From the NCBI GenBank assembly GCA_027028665.1, contig JALVIU010000282.1, positions 1 to 9,443 on the forward strand: a DNA stretch of 9,443 nucleotides, in the 5' to 3' direction. Below the pieces are notes generated by a model, which was not told the DNA's origin, did not search any database, and worked only from the letters and a program-made list of their open reading frames with translations. Below are positions 1 through 6,072 of this stretch, in pieces; position 1 is the first letter of the stretch, and every line of letters starts with the position of its first letter. This DNA comes from Candidatus Atribacteria bacterium. Lineage in GTDB: Bacteria; Atribacterota; JALVIU01. Made by a program: the position numbers and the translations under genes.

Positions 1-488
1 TCAAAAGGAAATTCGCCTAAATTATTTATTCTTTCCCCCCTTCCATAAACGTATTTCAATCCTCCGTATACAAAAAATACTACATCCATACCTATATTTT
101 CTGCTACTTCCGCAAGCTCTTCCTTATTAAGATCTAATTCATAAAGTTCATTGAGAGCTATAAGGGTGGCTGCTGCATTAGAAGAACCCCCACCTAATCC
201 TGCGGAAATGGGGATATGTTTATCTATTTCGATCCTTAGGCCAAATTCCTTTTCAGCATAAAGGGCAAGCTGGTTGTATGCCTTGTATATAAGATTTCTT
301 CTATCTATGGGTAGATATTGATGATCAGATATGATTTCTATACCTTTTTTTATCCTTTTAAATCTTAAAACATCATATATATCTATAGTTTGTATAATAG
401 ATTCAATATTGTGATAGCCATCCTTTCTTCTGTTCTTTATGTCCAATGTAAAGTTTATTTTACCATAAGATTTTATCTCTAAGTCCAT
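1..488 (-). CDS. ispE: 4-diphosphocytidyl-2-C-methyl-D-erythritol kinase (partial, N-terminal 162 codons)
   Basis: GHMP-family kinase that phosphorylates CDP-methylerythritol with ATP in the cytosolic MEP pathway to isopentenyl diphosphate. The visible residues start MDLEIKSYGKINFTL, placing Lys10 where the family has its catalytic Lys. The glycine-rich ATP loop GLGGGSSNAA lies at about 97-106, and Asp135 in GMDVVFF matches the catalytic Asp, although the usual Pro after DV is Val here. A YGRGERI segment at 148-154 fits the family's GRGE element. The reading frame is open to the window edge, so about 110-120 C-terminal residues are missing. The ATG at 488-486 overlaps the 3' end of ispD by 10 nt out of frame. 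It is preceded by AAGGA at 502-498, so translational coupling with ispD is likely. Confidence 0.93.
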   Translation of the reverse strand, partial: MDLEIKSYGKINFTLDIKNRRKDGYHNIESIIQTIDIYDVLRFKRIKKGIEIISDHQYLPIDRRNLIYKAYNQLALYAEKEFGLRIEIDKHIPISAGLGGGSSNAAATLIALNELYELDLNKEELAEVAENIGMDVVFFVYGGLKYVYGRGERINNLGEFPF

Positions 489-1186
489 GTCTCTTCTTCC
501 TTTATAATTATTTCTGCAAGTCTAAGATCAAAAGGGGTAGTAATTTTAATATTACTTGCCTCACCCCATATTACTTTTATTTTATGTCCCATCTTTTCTA
601 CTAAAGAGGCCTCATCTGTATTTTTGAAACCCTCCTTTACACCTAATTTCTCATAAGCTTCTTTTATTATTTCTGTTTTAAATACCTGAGGTGTTTGAAC
701 TCTCACATATTTCTCCCTGGGAAGGGTTCCTTTTATATAGTTATTTCCATCTATTTCTTTTAAAGTATCAAAGAGAGGTATAGCAAGGATTGATGCACCG
801 GTATCATAAGCACCTTTAATTACCTCTTCTATTTTTTCTTTTGATACAAATGGTCTTGCTCCATCATGAATGCTTACAAATTTTGTTTCTCTGGGTATCT
901 CTTTTAGTCCTTTATATACTGACTCTCCTCTAGTCTTTCCTCCTACTATAATTTTTTTTAGTTTTTTTATCCCGAAATTTTTTATGTCTTTTTCTTGAGA
1001 CTCTATGCTTTCTTTATCTAAAACTAAATATATTTCATCAATAAGATTACATTCTTCGAATCTATTTAGTGTATAAAAGATAATAGGTTTCCCTTTTATA
1101 TTGATAAATAACTTATTTTGTATATACTGAGGGTGATGTTTCATTCTATTCCCTTTTCCTGCACCTGCTATTAATGCTACTACCAT
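479..1186 (-). CDS. ispD: 2-C-methyl-D-erythritol 4-phosphate cytidylyltransferase
   Basis: Transfers CMP from CTP to methylerythritol 4-phosphate, the MEP-pathway step just before IspE. The 235-residue length is normal. The N-terminal nucleotide-binding loop AGAGKGNRM (7-15) contains the catalytic Arg14. Lys25 lies in NKLF, a variant of the usual PKQF/Y. The substrate motif HDGARPF is at 107-113, QTPQVF at 164-169, TDEASLVE at 190-197 and NIKITTPFDL at 212-221, all IspD hallmarks. The start ATG (1186-1184) lies 7 nt after a modest GGGG ribosome-binding stretch (1197-1194) and about 34 nt downstream of the predicted transcription start. It ends in TAG overlapping ispE. The adjacent ispD-ispE pair gives two consecutive enzymes of one pathway under the promoter at 1227-1255. 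Confidence 0.96.
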   Translation of the reverse strand: MVVALIAGAGKGNRMKHHPQYIQNKLFINIKGKPIIFYTLNRFEECNLIDEIYLVLDKESIESQEKDIKNFGIKKLKKIIVGGKTRGESVYKGLKEIPRETKFVSIHDGARPFVSKEKIEEVIKGAYDTGASILAIPLFDTLKEIDGNNYIKGTLPREKYVRVQTPQVFKTEIIKEAYEKLGVKEGFKNTDEASLVEKMGHKIKVIWGEASNIKITTPFDLRLAEIIIKEEETWT

Positions 1187-1226
1187 TTATCTACCCCATT
1201 TCTTGTAAAGAGTAATGTGCAGCTAA

Positions 1227-1255
1227 ATTATAGCATTTGATAGATTAAATGTCAA
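1227..1255 (-). promoter_or_regulatory. Consensus sigma70-type promoter for ispD-ispE
   Basis: On the minus strand a perfect -35 TTGACA (1255-1250) is followed by a 17-nt spacer and a perfect -10 TATAAT (1232-1227). The spacer ends in TGC, giving an extended -10 (TGn). The predicted start of transcription is near 1220, leaving a leader of about 34 nt before the ispD ATG. Both hexamers and the spacing match the housekeeping consensus exactly. Confidence 0.85.
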
Positions 1256-1262
1256 ACTTGAC
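1251..1262. repeat. Inverted repeat made by back-to-back -35 boxes
   Basis: GTCAA-AC-TTGAC is a perfect 5-bp inverted repeat with a 2-bp centre. It arises because the -35 of the minus promoter (1255-1250) and the -35 of the plus promoter (1258-1263) are separated by only two bases (1256-1257). It could simply reflect two promoters meeting, or double as an operator; the sequence cannot distinguish these. Confidence 0.7.
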
Positions 1263-1286
1263 TAATTTACTAATATATGATATACT
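1258..1286 (+). promoter_or_regulatory. Sigma70-type promoter for CoA-binding protein; leaderless
   Basis: The -35 TTGACT (1258-1263), a 17-nt spacer and the -10 TATACT (1281-1286) each differ from consensus by one base. The -10 ends only 6 nt before the ATG at 1293, so transcription should start at or within a base or two of the start codon. No Shine-Dalgarno sequence precedes the gene, which agrees with a leaderless transcript. Confidence 0.8.
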
Positions 1287-1292
1287 CTTTTT

Positions 1293-1670
1293 ATGAATAT
1301 AGGGATAATTGGAGCTACTACAAATAAAAGTAAATACGGGTATAAGGTACTGAGGAATTTAAAAAAGAGGGCAATTGGCAATATTTATCCTATAACACCT
1401 AAATATCAAAAAATAGAAGACATAAGGTGTTATAAGGACGTAACTTCTGTGCCTGATAAATTGGACTTACTGATTTTTATTGTGCCACCTCATATAGGAA
1501 TCAAAATTCTTAAAGAGGGAAGTGATAAAGGAATAAAAAACTTCTGGTTTCAACCAGGGGCAGAGAGTTCAGATATAGAAGAGTTTTGTAAAAAATATAA
1601 CCTAAATTGCTCTCTTTTTAAATGTGTAATGGTGGCAGATGACGAGGAAGTAAAGAGGTTTATTATATAA
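1293..1670 (+). CDS. CoA-binding domain protein (CoA_binding_2 / YccU-like)
   Basis: A 125-residue cytosolic protein with a single Rossmann-type CoA-binding fold, the stand-alone form related to the N-terminal domain of acyl-CoA synthetases (NDP-forming). The N-terminal nucleotide-binding segment is GIIGATTNKSKYGYKVLRNL (4-23). IYPITPK (31-37) corresponds to the family's VYPVNP strand, LDLLIFIVPP (57-66) to the DLVVVVVPP strand, and FWFQPGAES (84-92) to the typical W-x-QPGAE motif. The family binds CoA, but its physiological role is generally unknown. The first in-frame ATG begins right after the -10 element, with no ribosome-binding site, so translation is probably leaderless. Its 3' end overlaps the convergent gene by 8 nt. 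It is a single-gene unit between two minus-strand blocks. Confidence 0.85.
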   Translation: MNIGIIGATTNKSKYGYKVLRNLKKRAIGNIYPITPKYQKIEDIRCYKDVTSVPDKLDLLIFIVPPHIGIKILKEGSDKGIKNFWFQPGAESSDIEEFCKKYNLNCSLFKCVMVADDEEVKRFII

Positions 1671-2253
1671 AGATCGCATATCCTTCTCTTAATATAATTT
1701 TTCCATCTGATATAACAAGATAGGGGATCAAGGAAGAAGGTATATGTTGATCATATACATCCCATATCGTCAAAGAGGCATATGCCCCTTCATTGAGAGT
1801 ATTGGGAATAGCATATAATTTTGTAAAATATTCTTTTGGATTACTTATATCCTCTCTTATTGCCACAGATATATAATCTCCTTTTATAGAAGCTCCAGTA
1901 TTTTTTATGAATAGTCCTTTTAAGTATGAAGACTCAAATAATTCTTCTATTTCTTTTATATATTTATTCAAGACCCTTGTATTTTCTATATTAAATATGA
2001 AGTTTGGATATCCTCTTTTTATGCCATTTATAAGAGTATTTTTTAACAACTTAGTACTTGTTGGATCTACAGATTCTGGATAGTAAAATATAGGTGCAGG
2101 TGTTATGATTCTTTCCTCCATATCCAGATAGAAATCAAAATCCTTTTCATCTATAATATTATTATTTATCTTCATAACTTTTTTATCTTCTATTAGTAAA
2201 TCGAATAGCTCTTCTTTATGTAGTAATTTTATATTTTTTAGTATAACCTTCAT
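1663..2253 (-). CDS. Shortened amidohydrolase-like protein lacking metal ligands
   Basis: A 196-residue protein with no confident family assignment. Residues 1-55 resemble the beta-sandwich start of dihydroorotase/amidohydrolase enzymes: MKVILKNIKLL, then FDLLIEDKKVMKI, then ERIITPAPI, which parallels the usual VTPGLID. Residues about 156-190 resemble the C-terminal sandwich: EGAYASLTIWDVYD parallels G-x-DADLVIWDP, and YLVISDGKIILREG parallels the VIVNGKIV-x-DG strand. The HxH metal motif expected after ITPG is absent (IFYYPESVDP instead), and no Lys/His/His/Asp barrel ligands are recognisable. The central barrel is reduced to about 100 residues. The frame is intact without stops. The start ATG lies 3 nt after the xylB stop, with a strong AGGAG sequence inside the end of xylB, so it is coupled to the kinase. 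It may be a pseudoenzyme or a scaffold protein. The family link is inferred from motifs only. Confidence 0.7.
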   Translation of the reverse strand: MKVILKNIKLLHKEELFDLLIEDKKVMKINNNIIDEKDFDFYLDMEERIITPAPIFYYPESVDPTSTKLLKNTLINGIKRGYPNFIFNIENTRVLNKYIKEIEELFESSYLKGLFIKNTGASIKGDYISVAIREDISNPKEYFTKLYAIPNTLNEGAYASLTIWDVYDQHIPSSLIPYLVISDGKIILREGYAIFI

Positions 2254-2256
2254 TAT

Positions 2257-3750
2257 TCACTCTCCTTTTGTATATAGAGAAAATAGGCGATAATCCAAAT
2301 CCCGCTGACTTTCATAGATATCCTTGTATATATCATAGAGTTTATTATAAAATACATATCTTTTTTCATCTGGTTTTATTAACCTTTCTACCTTGGGCTC
2401 TATATTTTCTATCTTTTTTCCCTCTATTCCGTTTAATGCCAAAAGGGCTGCGCCATATACAGCCTTTTCTTCTCCTTCCAATATCCAGAGTTCCTCTCCT
2501 AATATATCAGATAATAGCTGGCTCCATGTTTTGCTTTTTGTGATACCCCCTGCAAGTAAGAATTTGTCGGGAGAGAGACCCAATTCTATTATTATATCTT
2601 TTACCTGTTTTATGGCAAAGGAGACGCCTTCCATGATTGCGCGAACAAAATCTTCTCTTTTATGTGTAAATGATATGCCTACGAATGCACCCCTTATTTT
2701 ATCATCCATATAGGGACTTCTCTCTCCAAAAAGATAAGGTGCAAAGAGGAGACCATGAGCTCCAGGCACAGAAATAGGGAGATGATCAATATCTGTATAG
2801 CTTAACTCATTGGTAATATTATCCATCCACCACTTAAGGGATGCCCCTGCTGCCTGAATAGCACCCATTATATAATATGTATCTTTTATTGCATGCAAAA
2901 GGGTATGGACTCTTAAACCAGAATCGACTTTAAGCCCATTGGTAGGGAAGAATAGTTGCCCACCTGTTCCCACAGTAATAAGGGCCATACCTTTATTTAT
3001 TACTAAATTTCCTATAGCTGTACATGGTTGATCCCCGCCTCCTGCTACAACAGGTGTACCTTGGGGGATATTCGTAAGTTCGGAAAAGTCTTTCTTTACT
3101 TCTCCTATTATACTATTTGAATTTACTATATTGGGAAATTTTTCTATATCCAGTTCCAATATTTTTAGCATTTCCCAAGACCAATTCTTTTCCTTTAAAT
3201 CAAAAAGTAAACTTGCAGATGCATCAGAATATTCTGTGTATAAATCACCTGTAATTTTGTGTCTTATAAAGTCCTTTGGGAATAAAAATTTGTGTGTTTT
3301 ATTATAAAGGTTCCTTTTATTTCTTTTGAACCAGAGTACCTTTGGAGCCGTAAAACCTGAATTGGGGAAGCTGCCCAATCTTTCTGTAAGCAATTTTTTC
3401 GATACATTGGCTTTTATAAACTCCACCTCTTTGTGTACCCTTTGATCTGCCCATATTATTGCATTTATTAATGGATTTTGCATATTATCTACAGCAATAA
3501 GACCATGCATTTGTCCAGAAAAGCCTATTCCTTTTATATCTTTTCCATTTATTTTTGTCTTTTTTATTATTTTATTTACAACAGTTATTGTTTTTTTCCA
3601 CCATATAAGAGGATCTTGTTCTGCCCATCCTGGATGAGGAGATAGAATAGTATAACTTTCTCCTTCTGAATCCATGTATTCTCCATATTCATCTATAATA
3701 CCTGCTTTTATGTTCGTAGTTCCTAAATCTATCCCTAAAAAATATTTCAT
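2257..3750 (-). CDS. xylB: Xylulokinase-type FGGY carbohydrate kinase
   Basis: ATP-dependent cytosolic sugar kinase, most likely converting D-xylulose to xylulose 5-phosphate for the pentose phosphate pathway. The 497-residue length is typical. The FGGY N-terminal domain begins YFLGIDLGTTNIKAGI, with Asp8 in the first phosphate loop. GQMHG (79-83) and WADQR (100-104) are xylulokinase sugar-site motifs. GGGD(240)Q supplies the presumed catalytic Asp, and GTGGQ (261-265) follows. The second FGGY signature spans YLFGERSPYMDDKIRGAF (339-356), and the adenine-site GGITKSKTWSQLLSD lies at 401-415. The start ATG has AGGAG 8 nt upstream (3763-3759). No xylose isomerase or transporter is nearby. A related ketose or polyol cannot be excluded as substrate, because DQPCTAIGN at 240-248 departs from the common DNAAGAVG. 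Confidence 0.88.
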   Translation of the reverse strand: MKYFLGIDLGTTNIKAGIIDEYGEYMDSEGESYTILSPHPGWAEQDPLIWWKKTITVVNKIIKKTKINGKDIKGIGFSGQMHGLIAVDNMQNPLINAIIWADQRVHKEVEFIKANVSKKLLTERLGSFPNSGFTAPKVLWFKRNKRNLYNKTHKFLFPKDFIRHKITGDLYTEYSDASASLLFDLKEKNWSWEMLKILELDIEKFPNIVNSNSIIGEVKKDFSELTNIPQGTPVVAGGGDQPCTAIGNLVINKGMALITVGTGGQLFFPTNGLKVDSGLRVHTLLHAIKDTYYIMGAIQAAGASLKWWMDNITNELSYTDIDHLPISVPGAHGLLFAPYLFGERSPYMDDKIRGAFVGISFTHKREDFVRAIMEGVSFAIKQVKDIIIELGLSPDKFLLAGGITKSKTWSQLLSDILGEELWILEGEEKAVYGAALLALNGIEGKKIENIEPKVERLIKPDEKRYVFYNKLYDIYKDIYESQRDLDYRLFSLYTKGE

Positions 3751-3779
3751 TTTAAATGCTCCTATTTTTATTTAGTTAA

Positions 3780-3808
3780 ATTTTATAGATTTTTTAAAGA
3801 GTTGTCAA
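3780..3808 (-). promoter_or_regulatory. Sigma70-type promoter for xylB
   Basis: A minus-strand -35 TTGACA (3808-3803), a 17-nt spacer and the -10 TAAAAT (3785-3780) precede xylB. The expected start is near 3773, giving a leader of about 22 nt with AGGAG at 3763-3759. An alternative -10 TATAAA with a 15-nt spacer overlaps it and fits less well. Confidence 0.7.
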
Positions 3809-3810
3809 AT

Positions 3811-3842
3811 GGATTTTATATATTTAAATTTTGTAAAAATCC
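3811..3842. repeat. Imperfect AT-rich dyad between divergent xylB and rpmE promoters
   Basis: GGATTTTA (3811-3818) and TAAAAATCC (3834-3842) are inverted copies with a one-base bulge. They flank a near-central palindrome ATTTAAAT (3822-3829). The dyad lies just upstream of the -35 of both flanking promoters, where an operator or activator site would be expected. The high AT content makes chance dyads common, so a regulatory role is only a suggestion. Confidence 0.35.
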
Positions 3843-3853
3843 CCCTCTTCTTT

Positions 3854-3883
3854 TTGACATATTAGTTATTTTTGTGATATAAT
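3854..3883 (+). promoter_or_regulatory. Consensus sigma70-type promoter for the rpmE-btpA operon
   Basis: Perfect -35 TTGACA (3854-3859), an 18-nt spacer and a perfect -10 TATAAT (3878-3883) preceded by TGA, making an extended -10. The predicted start is near 3890, giving a leader of about 31 nt with GAGGTGG (3908-3914) as ribosome-binding site. The leader is too short for a riboswitch. This is the only convincing promoter seen for the eight-gene plus-strand operon. Confidence 0.85.
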
Positions 3884-3920
3884 TACTCCTGCAATTTTAA
3901 AGAAAGCGAGGTGGAAATAA

Positions 3921-4127
3921 ATGAAAAAGGGTATTCATCCTAAATATGTAGATTCAGTTATTATATGTGCATGTGGTGCTACTTACCATACTAAGTCTAC
4001 AAAAAAAGAGATAAAAGTAGAGGTCTGTTCAAACTGTCATCCATTTTTTACAGGTGAGAGTCAAAGATTTGTAGATACTGCTGGAAGAGTAGAGAAGTTT
4101 AATAAGAAATATGCAAGGAAGAACTAA
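3921..4127 (+). CDS. rpmE: 50S ribosomal protein L31, zinc-binding form
   Basis: Small protein of the large ribosomal subunit, helping to bridge the 50S and 30S subunits. The 68-residue length matches the family. The start MKKGIHPKY and the segment [10 protein letters not shown] (36-45) are L31 signatures. Cys16, Cys18, Cys36 and Cys39 form the zinc ribbon, so this is the C+ type rather than the zinc-independent paralogue. The basic tail [12 protein letters not shown] contacts rRNA in known structures. It is the first gene of the operon, with a good GAGGTGG site 6 nt before ATG. The DUF1385 gene follows after 3 nt. Confidence 0.97.
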   Translation: MKKGIHPKYVDSVIICACGATYHTKSTKKEIKVEVCSNCHPFFTGESQRFVDTAGRVEKFNKKYARKN

Positions 4128-4130
4128 TTT

Positions 4131-5012
4131 ATGTCAAATCCATTAATAGGCGGTCAGGCAGTTATTGAAGGGGTGATGATGAGGGGGAAGAACCTCATAT
4201 CTGTAGCAGTAAGAAGACCAGATGGAGGGATCTCCCTCATGAAAGAACATATCATCCCTACTTCTAAAAAGATTAAGGTATTGGGTCTTCCTTTTTTGAG
4301 GGGAACAGCTGTACTTGCAGATGCCCTCTATCTGGGGATAAAAGCCCTTTCTTACTCTGCTAATGAGGCATTAGGAGAAGAGGAAAAGCTAAATGCATGG
4401 AGTATGACAGTTGCATTTACCATGGCCATAGGGATGTTTATATTGCTTTTTGTCTTTTTGCCTCTTTCTGTTGCTCAGATTACATCAAAGTTCTATGCAA
4501 ATAATGTAATAATGTTTAATCTTGTAGAAGGGTTGGTAAGGATTGCTATCTTTTTGGGTTATATCTGGATTATATCTTTGTTTCCAGATATAAAGAGGGT
4601 TTTTCAGTATCATGGTGCAGAACATAAAACAATCCATGCCTATGAAAATAATGTTCCCCTTACTCCTGAAGAAGCGAAAAGATATACTACTTTACATCCA
4701 AGATGTGGAACAAGCTTTTTAATGGTCTCTATGATAGTGATGATTATTCTTTATTCTTTTTTAGGTAGACCTTCATTTTTGATAAGGTTTACATCTCGAA
4801 TTTTACTTATTCCTGTAGTGGTAGGGGTTTCTTATGAATTTTTAAGATTTTCCTCTGATAATCTTAAAAATATATTTGTAAAGATACTCATTGCCCCTGG
4901 GCTCTGGCTTCAGAAACTTACAACAAAAGAACCAGATGAAAAACAGTTAGAAGTTGCAATAGAGGCCCTAAAGGCGGTTTTAGACGAGGAGGGAGTTCTT
5001 TACCGTGTTTGA
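4131..5012 (+). CDS. DUF1385 / YqhQ-like integral membrane protein
   Basis: A 293-residue membrane protein of a widespread family without an established biochemical function. Conserved family motifs are [13 protein letters not shown] (7-19), [13 protein letters not shown] (160-172) and HPRCGTSFL (189-197), whose His, Glu and Cys residues are invariant enough to suggest catalysis or metal binding. About four hydrophobic segments lie near 92-115, 130-151, 194-212 and 222-238. The C-terminal [18 protein letters not shown] is also a family feature. The gene begins 3 nt after rpmE with AAGGA inside the rpmE end, and its stop overlaps prfA by 8 nt. In many Firmicutes it also sits beside rpmE, prfA and prmC, which hints at a link to translation or membrane stress; that is inference. 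Confidence 0.9.
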   Translation: MSNPLIGGQAVIEGVMMRGKNLISVAVRRPDGGISLMKEHIIPTSKKIKVLGLPFLRGTAVLADALYLGIKALSYSANEALGEEEKLNAWSMTVAFTMAIGMFILLFVFLPLSVAQITSKFYANNVIMFNLVEGLVRIAIFLGYIWIISLFPDIKRVFQYHGAEHKTIHAYENNVPLTPEEAKRYTTLHPRCGTSFLMVSMIVMIILYSFLGRPSFLIRFTSRILLIPVVVGVSYEFLRFSSDNLKNIFVKILIAPGLWLQKLTTKEPDEKQLEVAIEALKAVLDEEGVLYRV

Positions 5013-6072
5013 GAAGTTGAAGGAAGTAGAAGAAAAGTTTGAAGAAGTAGAGAGACTCATGTCTCTGCCTGAAAATATATCAAATAGAGAAAAATTCATG
5101 AGCCTCTCAAAAACTTATAATGAATTAAAAGAGATTGTAGATACATATAGGGAATATAAAGAAGTAAAGAAAGATATAGAAGAAAATGAGGAACTCCTTC
5201 GGGAAGAAAAAGACCCTGAAATGAAAGAGCTTGCAAGGGAAGAAATAAAGACTTTGCAGGAGAAGCTTCAGGATTTGGAGTATAGACTCAAGATATTGCT
5301 TCTCCCTAAAGACCCCAATGATGAAAAAGGCGTAATTATAGAGATAAGATCTGGAACAGGAGGAGAGGAAGCGGCACTTTTTGCAGGGGATTTATTTAGG
5401 ATGTATTCTAAGTATGTAGAGAAGAAGGGTTGGAAATTAGAGGTTGTAGAGGCAAATCCCACAGAGCTTGGTGGCTTTAAAGAGGTTGTATTTATGGTAG
5501 AAGGTAATGGGGCCTTTAGTAAACTTAAATATGAGAGTGGAGTCCACAGGGTGCAGAGAGTGCCAGAGACAGAGGCAGGGGGAAGAATTCATACATCTGC
5601 TGCAACAGTTGCAGTTCTTCCTGAAGCTGAAGAAGTAGATATAGAGATAAAACCAGAGGATCTCAGGATAGATGTTTATAGATCTATGGGACACGGGGGT
5701 CAGAGTGTAAATACTACAGATTCTGCTGTAAGAATTACACACCTTCCCACAGGTATTGTAGTTACCTGCCAAGATGAGAAGTCTCAACTCAAGAATAAGG
5801 CAAAGGCCTTAAAGGTTTTGCGTGCCCGCCTTTTGGATATAGAGCTGGAAAAGCAGCAAAAAGAAAGACGGGACTTAAGACGTATTCAGATTGGATCAGG
5901 GGATAGAAGCGAGAGAATTCGTACCTATAATTTTCCTCAAAACAGGGTTACAGATCACAGGATAGGTTTAACTCTTTACAAATTGGATAGTATTTTGGAA
6001 GGAAATCTCGATGAAATCATAGACCCCCTAATTGCCTCAGATACAGCAGAAAAGCTTAAGAAGGTGATATAG
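5005..6072 (+). CDS. prfA: Peptide chain release factor 1 (RF1)
   Basis: Terminates translation at UAA and UAG. The 355-residue length is normal. The codon-recognition PxT motif is P187-E-T189 in [20 protein letters not shown], the RF1 type (RF2 has SPF). The catalytic GGQ lies at 231-233 in [16 protein letters not shown]; Gln233 is the residue methylated by PrmC. The coiled-coil-rich N-terminus (1-100) is domain 1. The C-terminus [27 protein letters not shown] is a normal RF1 ending. The start is GTG at 5005, overlapping the DUF1385 stop by 8 nt, with AGGAGG at 4987-4992 upstream. The stop codon is TAG, one of RF1's own codons, and the prmC coding sequence continues in the same frame directly after it. 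Confidence 0.97.
   Translation: MFEKLKEVEEKFEEVERLMSLPENISNREKFMSLSKTYNELKEIVDTYREYKEVKKDIEENEELLREEKDPEMKELAREEIKTLQEKLQDLEYRLKILLLPKDPNDEKGVIIEIRSGTGGEEAALFAGDLFRMYSKYVEKKGWKLEVVEANPTELGGFKEVVFMVEGNGAFSKLKYESGVHRVQRVPETEAGGRIHTSAATVAVLPEAEEVDIEIKPEDLRIDVYRSMGHGGQSVNTTDSAVRITHLPTGIVVTCQDEKSQLKNKAKALKVLRARLLDIELEKQQKERRDLRRIQIGSGDRSERIRTYNFPQNRVTDHRIGLTLYKLDSILEGNLDEIIDPLIASDTAEKLKKVI
6060..6068 (+). promoter_or_regulatory. Strong Shine-Dalgarno sequence at prfA end, aimed at prmC
   Basis: GAAGGTGAT matches the anti-Shine-Dalgarno complement GGAGGTGAT at 8 of 9 positions, with AGGTGAT contiguous. Eight bases separate its GG from GTT at 6073, the same distance as between AAGGAGG and the rpiB ATG in this operon. 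It therefore points to initiation immediately after the prfA stop, although no canonical start codon is present there. Confidence 0.65.

Noticed and set aside
2268-2713. Plus-strand open frames antisense to xylB
   Set aside because: They have no family resemblance and low-complexity Phe/Ser/Pro-rich products, and they lie wholly opposite a clear kinase gene. The antisense frames within prfA, rpiB, upp and the BtpA gene were rejected for the same reason.
3751-3920. Riboswitch or L31 autoregulatory leader upstream of rpmE
   Set aside because: The predicted promoter leaves only about 31 nt before the ATG, too short for a structured leader, and no hairpin is visible in it.
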